DNA of 7,517 bases. Source: DASQDT01 sp036380435. GTDB taxonomy: Bacteria; Acidobacteriota; Blastocatellia; Pyrinomonadales; Pyrinomonadaceae. Of the stretch, positions 1 to 5,775 are shown piece by piece (positions within the stretch are counted from its first letter, which is position 1; every line of letters begins with the position of its first letter). The notes below the pieces were generated by a model, which worked only from the letters and a program-made list of their open reading frames with translations, searched no databases and had not been told where the DNA came from. Location of the stretch: positions 1 through 7,517 of the forward strand of contig DASVES010000425.1 of the NCBI GenBank assembly GCA_036380435.1, in the 5' to 3' direction. Made by a program: the position numbers and the translations under genes.

Positions 1-68
1 GCCCGGGCTGGTTTCGCGTGAACTGAACACCTTATCTGTCGGATCATTTCCTCAAGGTAGAAGGCTTG

Positions 69-108
69 GGCCGTCGCGGGCGGGGCCGCGGCCCCGCCTG
101 CGACGGCC
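69..108 (-). terminator. Strong GC-rich stem-loop after the HYR-protein gene, probable terminator
   Basis: Arms at 70-86 and 91-107 are complementary over 17 positions with a single G/T wobble-type difference, and a further G-C pair (69/108) extends the stem. The four-base loop is CGCG. On the minus strand the hairpin begins 7 bases past the stop codon of the gene that ends at 116, the usual place for a transcription end. Neither side carries a run of T, so it is not a textbook intrinsic terminator. It could work without a U-tract, assist Rho, or protect the mRNA 3' end. Bases 1-68 beyond it show no gene or other signal. Confidence 0.5.
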
Positions 109-115
109 TTCCGCC

Positions 116-3088
116 TCACTTGGTGAACTTGAAGTTGGCGATGTGGACGCTGCCGTCGTTCAGCGTGATGACGAGCTGACGACAGGTGTTCGCCCATTCC
201 TTCTCCGACTTCCAGATATAGCTGTAGCGGTCGCTGGCGGCGTCGTAGTTCAGGCTGCTCCCGCCCGCCGTCACCGTCTCCTCGACGGGATCCAGCGGCG
301 CCTGGGCGTCGCACGGGATGGTCCCCGACGCAGGGGAGCCTACGGCGAAGATCCCCAGCCCCTTGTTCCCGCTCAGACTGAACTTGACCGGGATGGCGCT
401 GCCCGCCTTCACCACGTTCAGGGTAGGTACGGTGTCCACCGGCGAGAAGAAGCCGGTGAAGTTGTAAAGCACCGTGACGTTGAAGCTGCACGACGAGGTA
501 TTGCCCGCGTCGTCGGTCGCCGACGCCGTCACGTTGGTCGTGCCGACGTTGAAGATCGAGCCGGAGGCGATGGTCGTCGTCACGGGGACGCTGGCGTCGC
601 AGGAATCCGTCGCCGTCGGCGCGAAACTCACCGGCATCGAGACGGCCGTGGAGTTCAGCGGGAGGTAGACGACGATGTCGGCCGGGCAACTCATCACCGG
701 CGCCGTCGTATCGACCACGTTCACCGTGCGCGTGACCGGCGTGGCCGCATTGCCGGCCGCGTCGGTGGCGTTGTAAGTGATCGTGTAGGTGCCCGGAACG
801 TTCACGTTAACGGTTCCCGAAGGCGTGGCCGCGAAGTTGGCCGAGCAGTTGTCCGAGGCGGTCGCCCCGAGTTCGGTGTAGGACGTGTGGCATTCCACGA
901 CCTGCGGGTTGGCCCCGTCGAGCGCGATGGTCGGCGCCGCGCCGTCGGCGACCGTGATGGTCTGCGAGGCGCTCGCCGTGTTGCCGTGCGAGTCGGTGGC
1001 CGTGTAGGTGCGCGTGATGACGAGCGGGTTGGCGACCGAGCCGGCGCCGCCGTTGTCGGTCTGCGTCACCCCGACTGTCGGCGCGCCGCAGCTGTCGTAA
1101 GGCTGGCCGCCGGGCACGAGATCGCCGCTGGCGTCGCGCACGAGCTGGCCGGTGTTGTCAAGCAGGGGCCCGCCAGCCTGAGACGCACTGGCCGCGGGCA
1201 CCTCGCTCGGGCAGACATAAGTGGCGTTCGCGGGGGCGTAGATCACCGGCGGCGTCTTGTCTCTGATGGTGATGATCTGCGTGTCAGTGGCCGTGTTGCC
1301 GGCGGCGTCGGTCGCCGTGTAGGTGACGGTCGTGGCCCCGATGGGGAAGAAGTTGCCTGCCGGCACGCCCGTGCGCGCGACATTTACGACGCAGTTATCA
1401 CTCACGTCGGGAGTCCCCAGTTGGCTCTCGGGGACGATCAGGCCGCACACCCCGGTCTGCTCGGCCTGCGTATCCAAAAGCACGTCGGGCGGCGCGTTGA
1501 TGGCGGGATCCGTCTCATCGTCCGCGCAGGTATCCGAGGTCACGATGATCTTCTGGGTGCAGGTCGAGCTGAGGCCGTTGCTGGTATCCGTAGCCGTCCA
1601 AGTGATGTGCGTCGTCCCGATGGGGTAGGGCGCGTTCAGGAGTTCGTTGTCACTCCTCTGACCCGACACGGACACGCCCGACGAAGGGCTGGTTGACGGC
1701 GTCCCCGGATTGACGGTCGCCTCGGACTCGCCGGCCGGGGCCGCCACGACCACATCGCCGGGGCAGGTGACGGTCGGAGCGCCTGCCGTGACGACCGTGA
1801 CGTCGAAGGTGCAAGCGCCGGCGCCCTCGGTCGATGAGACGCTGACGTTCGTCGTGCCGAGGGGGAAGAAGGAGCCGGACGGCGTGTTGCTGCTAATCTC
1901 ACCGCAGTCGCCCAAGCCCTCCGCGCTGGAGAAGGTCACGAAGGCGCCCGGGTTCCCGCCCTGCGTGGCGTTCGCCACGACGGTGATGTCGTCCGGGCAG
2001 TTCAGCGCGCACGTCGCGGCCGTCACTTCGCCGGTGATGTTCGTGGTGGCGGTCGATTCGTTGTCGCCCTCGTGCAACTCCTCCTCCTCCTCGAGGTCGT
2101 TCGTGACGGTGACGCTGTGGTTGACCTCGGTGCCGGCCGCCGTGCCGGTGTCCACCGTGTAGACGAAGGCGAACTCGGCGGTCTCGCCGGCGGCCATGCT
2201 CGCGAGCGTGCACGTCGAGCCGCTCGGCCGGGTGCAGGTGAAGGCGGGGCCGGACTGCTGGACCGGCGGGACGGTGTCGAAGGTCGCGTTGTTGGCCGGC
2301 GTCTCGGTCAGGACAACGTCGGTGGCGGCGTCGGGGCCGGTGTTGGTGACGACCACGAGGTAGGTGATGCTGTGGCCGGCGGCGTAGCTCGAAATGCGCC
2401 GGTCAATGGCGTCGTAGACGGAGAGGTCTACCGCCTTGTTCGCGGCGTCGCTCACCGAGAAGAAGGACGCCTTGCGCAGCGAGCCGTCGCTCGCCGTGGA
2501 GAGGTAGAGCTTCCACCCGCCGCGCGCGCCGACGACGCGCGTGGCCGTCGGCGAAGCCGTGCTCACGCTGTCAGTCTGGAGGATGGTTCCCTCGGGGCTG
2601 ATCCAGTAGACGACGCGCTCAAAGCCCAGCACCCCCGACAGGTTCGTGGCCTTCGCGCAGGCCGTCTCGCCGGCAGCGAAGCTCGTCTTCGGCGTCACGC
2701 AGTCGGCTGCAAAGGATTCGACGTCTTCCGGACCAGCCTGCATGAACAACGCCGCGGGAGGCGCGGCCGCGGCCGTGGAGAAAGGACTATCGGAGCTGTG
2801 CCCGGCGGCTCCGTTCAGTCCGGCGCCGGGGGCGCTCGTGGAGACGGAAGCCGGAGAAGAAGTGGAGTCGGAGCCAGCTTCCGCGGCGGTTGAAGCCGCG
2901 CGGCGGAAGGTGGCAGAGCCTTGATGTGGGTAGAGGGCCAGTGCCAGCAGCCCGACCAGCACCGCGAAAGCCACGGTACGGAGGCCGGCGACGTTAGCGC
3001 GTTTCTTACTTTTCGCGCTCGGCGTCGTTTTTTGAAGGATGGCTGATATTTTGCGGTGGCGGGGCAGGGGGGTAACTCGGCGTTCCAT
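116..3088 (-). CDS. Secreted multidomain surface protein: DUF11, HYR/Ig-like repeats and C-terminal PxKF domain
   Basis: A 990-residue exported protein of unknown exact role, probably in the cell surface, matrix or adhesion. Visible parts: basic N-terminus (1-35), hydrophobic export segment (36-53), Ser/Ala/Gly-rich linker (about 66-115), and a Cys-containing region with no recognised domain (about 118-215). A DUF11 domain (about 219-330, with VVVTNTGPDA) ends in an acidic run (EEEEE, 333-337). HYR/Ig-like beta-sandwich domains follow at about 360-433, 439-517, 528-609, 612-714, 716-793 (DUF5011-like, NVPGTYTITYNATDAAGN) and 796-873, several carrying the hallmark TATDxxGN or xCPxDI. The final part (874-990) resembles the PxKF family, with IPVKFSL at 899-905. 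Many paired Cys suggest disulfides outside the cytoplasm. The ATG at 3088 is preferred because GGAGAG lies 7 bases upstream; an in-frame GTG at 3103 would add five residues but overlaps that site. No LPxTG-type anchor or enzyme motif is seen. Domain assignment is from family knowledge; the role is inferred. Confidence 0.9.
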   Translation of the reverse strand: MERRVTPLPRHRKISAILQKTTPSAKSKKRANVAGLRTVAFAVLVGLLALALYPHQGSATFRRAASTAAEAGSDSTSSPASVSTSAPGAGLNGAAGHSSDSPFSTAAAAPPAALFMQAGPEDVESFAADCVTPKTSFAAGETACAKATNLSGVLGFERVVYWISPEGTILQTDSVSTASPTATRVVGARGGWKLYLSTASDGSLRKASFFSVSDAANKAVDLSVYDAIDRRISSYAAGHSITYLVVVTNTGPDAATDVVLTETPANNATFDTVPPVQQSGPAFTCTRPSGSTCTLASMAAGETAEFAFVYTVDTGTAAGTEVNHSVTVTNDLEEEEELHEGDNESTATTNITGEVTAATCALNCPDDITVVANATQGGNPGAFVTFSSAEGLGDCGEISSNTPSGSFFPLGTTNVSVSSTEGAGACTFDVTVVTAGAPTVTCPGDVVVAAPAGESEATVNPGTPSTSPSSGVSVSGQRSDNELLNAPYPIGTTHITWTATDTSNGLSSTCTQKIIVTSDTCADDETDPAINAPPDVLLDTQAEQTGVCGLIVPESQLGTPDVSDNCVVNVARTGVPAGNFFPIGATTVTYTATDAAGNTATDTQIITIRDKTPPVIYAPANATYVCPSEVPAASASQAGGPLLDNTGQLVRDASGDLVPGGQPYDSCGAPTVGVTQTDNGGAGSVANPLVITRTYTATDSHGNTASASQTITVADGAAPTIALDGANPQVVECHTSYTELGATASDNCSANFAATPSGTVNVNVPGTYTITYNATDAAGNAATPVTRTVNVVDTTAPVMSCPADIVVYLPLNSTAVSMPVSFAPTATDSCDASVPVTTTIASGSIFNVGTTNVTASATDDAGNTSSCSFNVTVLYNFTGFFSPVDTVPTLNVVKAGSAIPVKFSLSGNKGLGIFAVGSPASGTIPCDAQAPLDPVEETVTAGGSSLNYDAASDRYSYIWKSEKEWANTCRQLVITLNDGSVHIANFKFTK

Positions 3089-3095
3089 ATTCCGT

Positions 3096-3101
3096 CTCTC
3101 C
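3096..3101 (-). promoter_or_regulatory. Ribosome binding site fixing the HYR-protein start
   Basis: On the minus strand this reads GGAGAG and sits 7 bases before the ATG at 3088. It rules against the upstream in-frame GTG at 3103-3101, which overlaps the site and has no comparable purine run of its own at proper spacing. Confidence 0.6.
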
Positions 3102-3113
3102 ACTTTTTGATTT

Positions 3114-3206
3114 TTACTTAAGTTGTGCCGCTCTCTTCCACCGCGCTTTAAACTTCAGTACTTCGCCGGGCGTGATGTCCGTCTGTCGGTCGGGAGCTGA
3201 AGGCAT
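3114..3206 (-). other. Possible small ORF (30 aa) in the HYR-gene leader
   Basis: An ATG at 3206 opens a 30-codon frame ending in TAA at 3114-3116, 25 bases before the HYR-protein start. The predicted peptide is basic near its end (EVLKFKARWKRAAQLK). The same frame stays open for 18 codons upstream of the ATG without another standard start, so it could be the remnant of a longer gene. There is no Shine-Dalgarno sequence before the ATG, and its third positions are far less GC-biased than the neighbouring genes. I recognise no family. Chance is a serious alternative; a leader peptide or gene remnant is possible. Confidence 0.15.
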
Positions 3207-3364
3207 GAGATGGGCAAGAGCTTCTGAGGCGTCATGAAAGGAGTGGTACTTTTCGAGTGACTGTTAGTTGCTTGCTAACCAGGTAACAGGCTTGGCGTGG
3301 AAACACCGGAGGCGAAGTAAATCCGGGGGCACGTCTAGCAGATTCAAACCCTGACAGGGGACGC

Positions 3365-3394
3365 ATCGTATGCCAAACGTCGTCCCGGCGTCAA
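3365..3394 (-). promoter_or_regulatory. Candidate sigma70-type promoter for the HYR-protein gene
   Basis: Read on the minus strand, TTGACG (3394-3389) is followed after 18 bases by TACGAT (3370-3365). The -35 box matches consensus at five of six positions and the -10 at four of six, keeping the key first, second and last bases. Transcription would begin near 3358 and leave a leader of about 270 bases. A promoter nearer the gene cannot be excluded. Confidence 0.35.
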
Positions 3395-3450
3395 GGAAAT
3401 AATTCATAACTCTCGCGGAATCGTGTCGGCAGTATGCTGGACGGCTTTTC

Positions 3451-3480
3451 TTGACACTCTGAGAAATGCCTCCTTATACT
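3451..3480 (+). promoter_or_regulatory. Sigma70-type promoter for rfbB-rfbD
   Basis: TTGACA (3451-3456), a perfect -35 box, is followed after 18 bases by TATACT (3475-3480), a five-of-six -10 box. Transcription would start near 3487, leaving a leader of about 125 bases before rfbB. It lies in the correct intergenic position and orientation and is the best promoter match I found in the window. Confidence 0.6.
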
Positions 3481-3612
3481 CAAAAACTTCAGACAGCCGG
3501 TAGCTCCAGTCATCCGCACATGCTAATTATCTCATCCGATAGACTAAGGATTTCATAGCCCGGCAAGTTGTACTTAGCCTCCGACATTTTCGGGCCAGGA
3601 TCGAAATCAAGT

Positions 3613-4629
3613 ATGCGTAAATTGTTCGTTACCGGCGGGGCCGGCTTCATCGGCTCGGCCTTCATCAGATTATTGCTCGACGAGTCGCCGGACTGCCTCG
3701 TCACCAACTTCGACGCGCTCACCTACGCCGGCAATCTCGACAACCTCTCGGGCCTCGACGGCGACTCGCGCCACCGCTTCGTCCGCGGCGACATCGGCGA
3801 CCGCGCCGGCGTCCTCTCCGCGCTCGAAGAGGGCACGGAGGCGATAGTCAACTTCGCCGCCGAGTCGCACGTCGATAGGAGCATCGCCTCGGCCGACGAG
3901 TTCATTCGCACCAACGTCCTGGGCACGCAGGTTCTCCTCGACGCGGCGCGTGAGCGCGGCGTCAAAAAATTCGTGCAGGTCTCGACCGACGAGGTGATGG
4001 GGAGCCTGCCCGACGACGACACGGCCTTCTTTACCGAGGCGTCGCCGTTTGAGCCGAACAGCCCCTACTCGGCCTCGAAGGCCGCGGCCGAGCACTTCGT
4101 CCGCGCGGCGCAGCACACGCACGGCCTCGACACAGTCGTCACGCGCTGCGGCAACAACTACGGGCCGCGCCAGTTCCCCGAGAAATTCCTGCCGCTCATC
4201 ATCTCGAACGCGATGCGCGACGAACCGCTCCCGCTCTACGGCGACGGGCGCTACACGCGCGACTGGATTTACGTCGAAGACCACTGCCGCGCCATCCTCA
4301 TGGTGATGCAAAAGGGTCGCTCGGGCGCGGCCTACAACATCGGCGCGCGTAACGAGCGGCGCAACCTCGAAGTCGCCGAGTCGGTGCTCCGTAAACTCGG
4401 CAAGCCGCTCTCGCTCATCCGCCACGTCAAAGACCGCCCCGGCCACGACCGCCGCTATGCGATTGACCCTTCCAGGGTCGAGACCGAGTTGGGCTGGCGA
4501 CCGCGCGAGACCTGGGAGACGGGCCTGGAGAAGACTGTGCGCTGGTACGCCGAAAACGGCGAGTGGGTCGAGCGCGCGCGCAGCGGCGCCTACCGCGAGT
4601 ACTACGAGCAGCAGTACGGGAAAATTTAG
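3613..4629 (+). CDS. rfbB: dTDP-glucose 4,6-dehydratase (RmlB/RfbB)
   Basis: This cytoplasmic, NAD-dependent enzyme of the extended short-chain dehydrogenase family converts dTDP-glucose to dTDP-4-keto-6-deoxyglucose, the second step of dTDP-L-rhamnose synthesis. The 338-residue product has the expected family length. It shows the NAD-binding TGGAGFIGS at 7-15, Asp34 (expected to hold the NAD ribose), NFAAESHVDRS at 80-90, the catalytic T125-D126-E127 set, the YxxxK pair Y152/K156 in YSASK, and NNYGPRQFPEK and LYGDGRYTRDWIYVEDHC in the substrate-binding half. One variation: the usual STDEVYG reads STDEVMG (Met129). The ATG at 3613 is chosen because it begins the conserved MRKLFVTGGAGFIG; the frame runs open to a TTG at 3568, but those 15 residues are unlike the family. 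AGGA at 3597-3600, 12 bases upstream, is a weak ribosome site. It probably shares a transcript with rfbD. Other SDR sugar dehydratases are possible but less likely given the rfbD neighbour. Confidence 0.93.
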   Translation: MRKLFVTGGAGFIGSAFIRLLLDESPDCLVTNFDALTYAGNLDNLSGLDGDSRHRFVRGDIGDRAGVLSALEEGTEAIVNFAAESHVDRSIASADEFIRTNVLGTQVLLDAARERGVKKFVQVSTDEVMGSLPDDDTAFFTEASPFEPNSPYSASKAAAEHFVRAAQHTHGLDTVVTRCGNNYGPRQFPEKFLPLIISNAMRDEPLPLYGDGRYTRDWIYVEDHCRAILMVMQKGRSGAAYNIGARNERRNLEVAESVLRKLGKPLSLIRHVKDRPGHDRRYAIDPSRVETELGWRPRETWETGLEKTVRWYAENGEWVERARSGAYREYYEQQYGKI

Positions 4630-4708
4630 AGGTCAGAGGTCAGAGGTCAGAGGTTAGTGAAAGGCGGATTGGTTTTTACTGACCTCTAACCTCTGACCTC
4701 TGACCTCT
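4628..4708. repeat. Heptamer-repeat inverted repeat forming a long hairpin between rfbB and rfbD
   Basis: Four tandem copies of AGAGGTC (the last ends TT) run from 4628 to 4655, and four copies of the complement (GACCTCT, one AACCTCT) run from 4681 to 4708. In register, 4628-4662 pairs with 4674-4708: 35 positions with one C/A mismatch (4648/4688) and two G-T wobbles, around an 11-base loop. Pairing continues inward beyond the heptamers (AGTGAAA with TTTTACT). The left arm overlaps the rfbB stop codon (TAG, 4627-4629), and the right arm ends 7 bases before the rfbD ATG. No T-run follows it on the plus strand, so it does not look like a terminator. An intergenic repetitive element, an mRNA-stability structure or a translational control element are all possible. 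Confidence 0.85.
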
Positions 4709-4715
4709 TCTCTTA

Positions 4716-5576
4716 ATGCTTATGAAAATTCTTGTGACGGGCGCAGGCGGGATGGTCGGCCGCGCTCTGGTCAAACACTGCGAGGGCCGCGGCGACGAGG
4801 TGCGGCCCTTCGACCGCGCCGCTCTGGACATCGCCGACGAGCGGGCCGTCTCCGAGACAATCGGGCGCGAGCGGCCCGAGGCGGTCGTCAACTGCGCGGC
4901 GTGGACTGACGTGGACGGCTGCGAAGACGACCCCGCGCGCGCCCACGCCGCCAACGCGCTCGGCCCCGAGCATCTGGCCGCCGCCTGCCGCCGCGCCGGC
5001 GCCGTGCTCGTCACCATCTCGACCGACTACGTCTTCGACGGCCGCAAAAGTGGCTTCTACACGCAGCGCGACGAACCGAACCCGCAGAGCGTCTACGGCC
5101 GGGCCAAGCTCGAAGGCGAGCGCCGCGCGCAGTCGGCGTGCGCGCGCTCCATCGTGGTGCGGACGGGCTGGATTTTCGGCGAGGGCGGAAAAAGTTTTCT
5201 GAGCCGCGTCGTCGAAACGGGGCGGCGCGGCGAGCGTCTCAAGGCCATCCAGGACGCATGGGGAACGCCGACCTACGCGGACGACCTCGCCGCGCGCCTG
5301 CGCCGGCTCGCCGAACTCGACCTGCCCGGCGTCTACCACGTGGCCAACGCCGGCGACGGCACGAGCTACTACGAGTTCACGCGCGCCGCGCTCGGGGCGG
5401 CCGGGGGCGACGTGTCGCTGATCGAGGGAGTGAGCGTAGACTCACTCTCGCGGCCCGCGCCCCGGCCACGCAACTCGCGCCTGCGCTGCCTGCTCTCCGA
5501 GGCTGTGGGGCTGCCGCCGCTCCCCGACTGGCGCGAGGCGCTGGCGCGCTTCGTGGCCGTCGGCGCTCGGGAGTGA
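4716..5576 (+). CDS. rfbD: dTDP-4-dehydrorhamnose reductase (RmlD/RfbD)
   Basis: It reduces dTDP-4-keto-L-rhamnose to dTDP-L-rhamnose with NAD(P)H, the final step of the pathway, in the cytoplasm. The 286 residues match the family length. Visible motifs are the nucleotide-binding TGAGGMVGR (8-16), VNCAAWTDVDGCE (58-70), STDYVFDG (102-109), the YxxxK pair Y127/K131 in YGRAK, VRTGWIFGEGGKSFL (148-162), WGTPTYADD (182-190) and the C-terminal RPAPRPRNSRL (246-256), all typical of RmlD. Two starts are possible, ATG at 4716 or at 4722; the second gives the family-like MKILVTGAGG. Neither has a Shine-Dalgarno sequence: the preceding bases are pyrimidine-rich and belong to the hairpin that separates the gene from rfbB. 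Translation may depend on coupling to rfbB or on a leader-independent mode (inference). rfbA and rfbC are absent from the window. Confidence 0.93.
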   Translation: MLMKILVTGAGGMVGRALVKHCEGRGDEVRPFDRAALDIADERAVSETIGRERPEAVVNCAAWTDVDGCEDDPARAHAANALGPEHLAAACRRAGAVLVTISTDYVFDGRKSGFYTQRDEPNPQSVYGRAKLEGERRAQSACARSIVVRTGWIFGEGGKSFLSRVVETGRRGERLKAIQDAWGTPTYADDLAARLRRLAELDLPGVYHVANAGDGTSYYEFTRAALGAAGGDVSLIEGVSVDSLSRPAPRPRNSRLRCLLSEAVGLPPLPDWREALARFVAVGARE

Positions 5577-5583
5577 GTGGCGG

Positions 5584-5603
5584 GCGCCCGCTCCGGGGGG
5601 CGC
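5584..5603 (+). terminator. Weak terminator-like hairpin after rfbD
   Basis: GCGCCC (5584-5589) can pair with GGGCGC (5598-5603) around an 8-base loop, starting 7 bases past the rfbD stop codon. Only a short T run (four T within 5611-5616) lies downstream, and not immediately after the stem. The location fits the end of the rfbBD transcript; the structure alone is weak in such GC-rich DNA. Confidence 0.25.
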
Positions 5604-5687
5604 GTCGCAGGCTTTTAGGTCACTCGGCGGGCCGGGCGGGCGCGTGTAAAAACGCGGGCCGGCGTTAGTTTTCCACAGCTCTCGGTT

Positions 5688-5715
5688 TTGCCGCGTCGCC
5701 CGCGTTTGGTATGAT
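5688..5715 (+). promoter_or_regulatory. Sigma70-type promoter for the Wzz/kinase gene
   Basis: TTGCCG (5688-5693) and TATGAT (5710-5715) are 16 bases apart, matching consensus at four and five of six positions. Transcription would start near 5722, about 54 bases before the gene. This suggests the Wzz/kinase gene has its own promoter rather than relying only on read-through from rfbD. Confidence 0.5.
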
Positions 5716-5757
5716 TTCGGGCGCTGACCCGACGGCCCGAGATTCTGTTCCTATTCT

Positions 5758-5764
5758 GAAGAGG
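5758..5764 (+). promoter_or_regulatory. Ribosome binding site of the Wzz/kinase gene
   Basis: GAAGAGG lies 11 bases before the ATG at 5776 and 14 before a second in-frame ATG at 5779. The spacing favours 5776 as the start. Confidence 0.5.
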
Positions 5765-5775
5765 TTTTAAGCATT

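Larger units (their letters stand above)
3104..3612. other. Divergent intergenic region between the HYR-protein gene and rfbB
   Basis: About 510 bases, less GC-rich than either neighbouring gene. It holds back-to-back promoter candidates at 3365-3394 (leftward) and 3451-3480 (rightward), so each gene would have its own leader: roughly 270 bases for the HYR gene and 125 for rfbB. The left leader contains a possible 30-codon ORF (3114-3206). Short inverted repeats are present (CTGTTA 3261-3266 with TAACAG 3284-3289; GGGACG 3358-3363 with CGTCCC 3381-3386), none long enough to name. I looked for tRNA and common riboswitch cores and found none I could support. Confidence 0.6.

Noticed and set aside
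143..1696. 517-codon open frame on the plus strand opposite the HYR-protein gene
   Set aside because: Its product is an Arg/Gly/Val/His-rich string with no domain or motif, as expected for the complement of a GC-biased gene. The minus-strand frame has clear family domains.
2072..2893. 273-codon plus-strand frame inside the HYR-protein gene
   Set aside because: Low-complexity Gly/Arg/Ala product without motifs; a shadow of the real gene.
3089..3103. GTG-initiated five-residue extension of the HYR protein
   Set aside because: It overlaps the GGAGAG ribosome site that serves the ATG at 3088.
3341..3356. TTCAAAC stretch resembling a tRNA T-loop
   Set aside because: The flanking bases do not form a T stem, and no acceptor or anticodon arms are found on either strand.
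3088..3358. Possible cyclic-di-GMP (GEMM) riboswitch, suggested by CACGCCAAGCCTG on the minus strand
   Set aside because: The other conserved half of the aptamer is missing upstream, so only a short fortuitous match remains.
3568..3612. TTG-initiated 15-residue N-terminal extension of rfbB
   Set aside because: The added residues precede the conserved family start MRKLFVTGG and have no ribosome site at good spacing.
3670..4446. 258-codon minus-strand frame opposite rfbB
   Set aside because: Arg/Val/Ala/Glu-rich with no recognisable features; rfbB on the other strand has every catalytic motif.
4657..4689. Ten-codon GTG ORF within the hairpin, preceded by SD-like AGAGG
   Set aside because: The SD-like bases come from the repeat units, the ORF sits inside the stem-loop, and ten codons are expected by chance.
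4628..4708. Heptamer array as a CRISPR or an attachment site
   Set aside because: Units are 7 bases with no spacers, and the second set is inverted; there are no cas or integrase genes.
4713..5339. 208-codon minus-strand frame opposite rfbD
   Set aside because: Shadow of rfbD caused by codon bias; no ribosome site or motif supports it.
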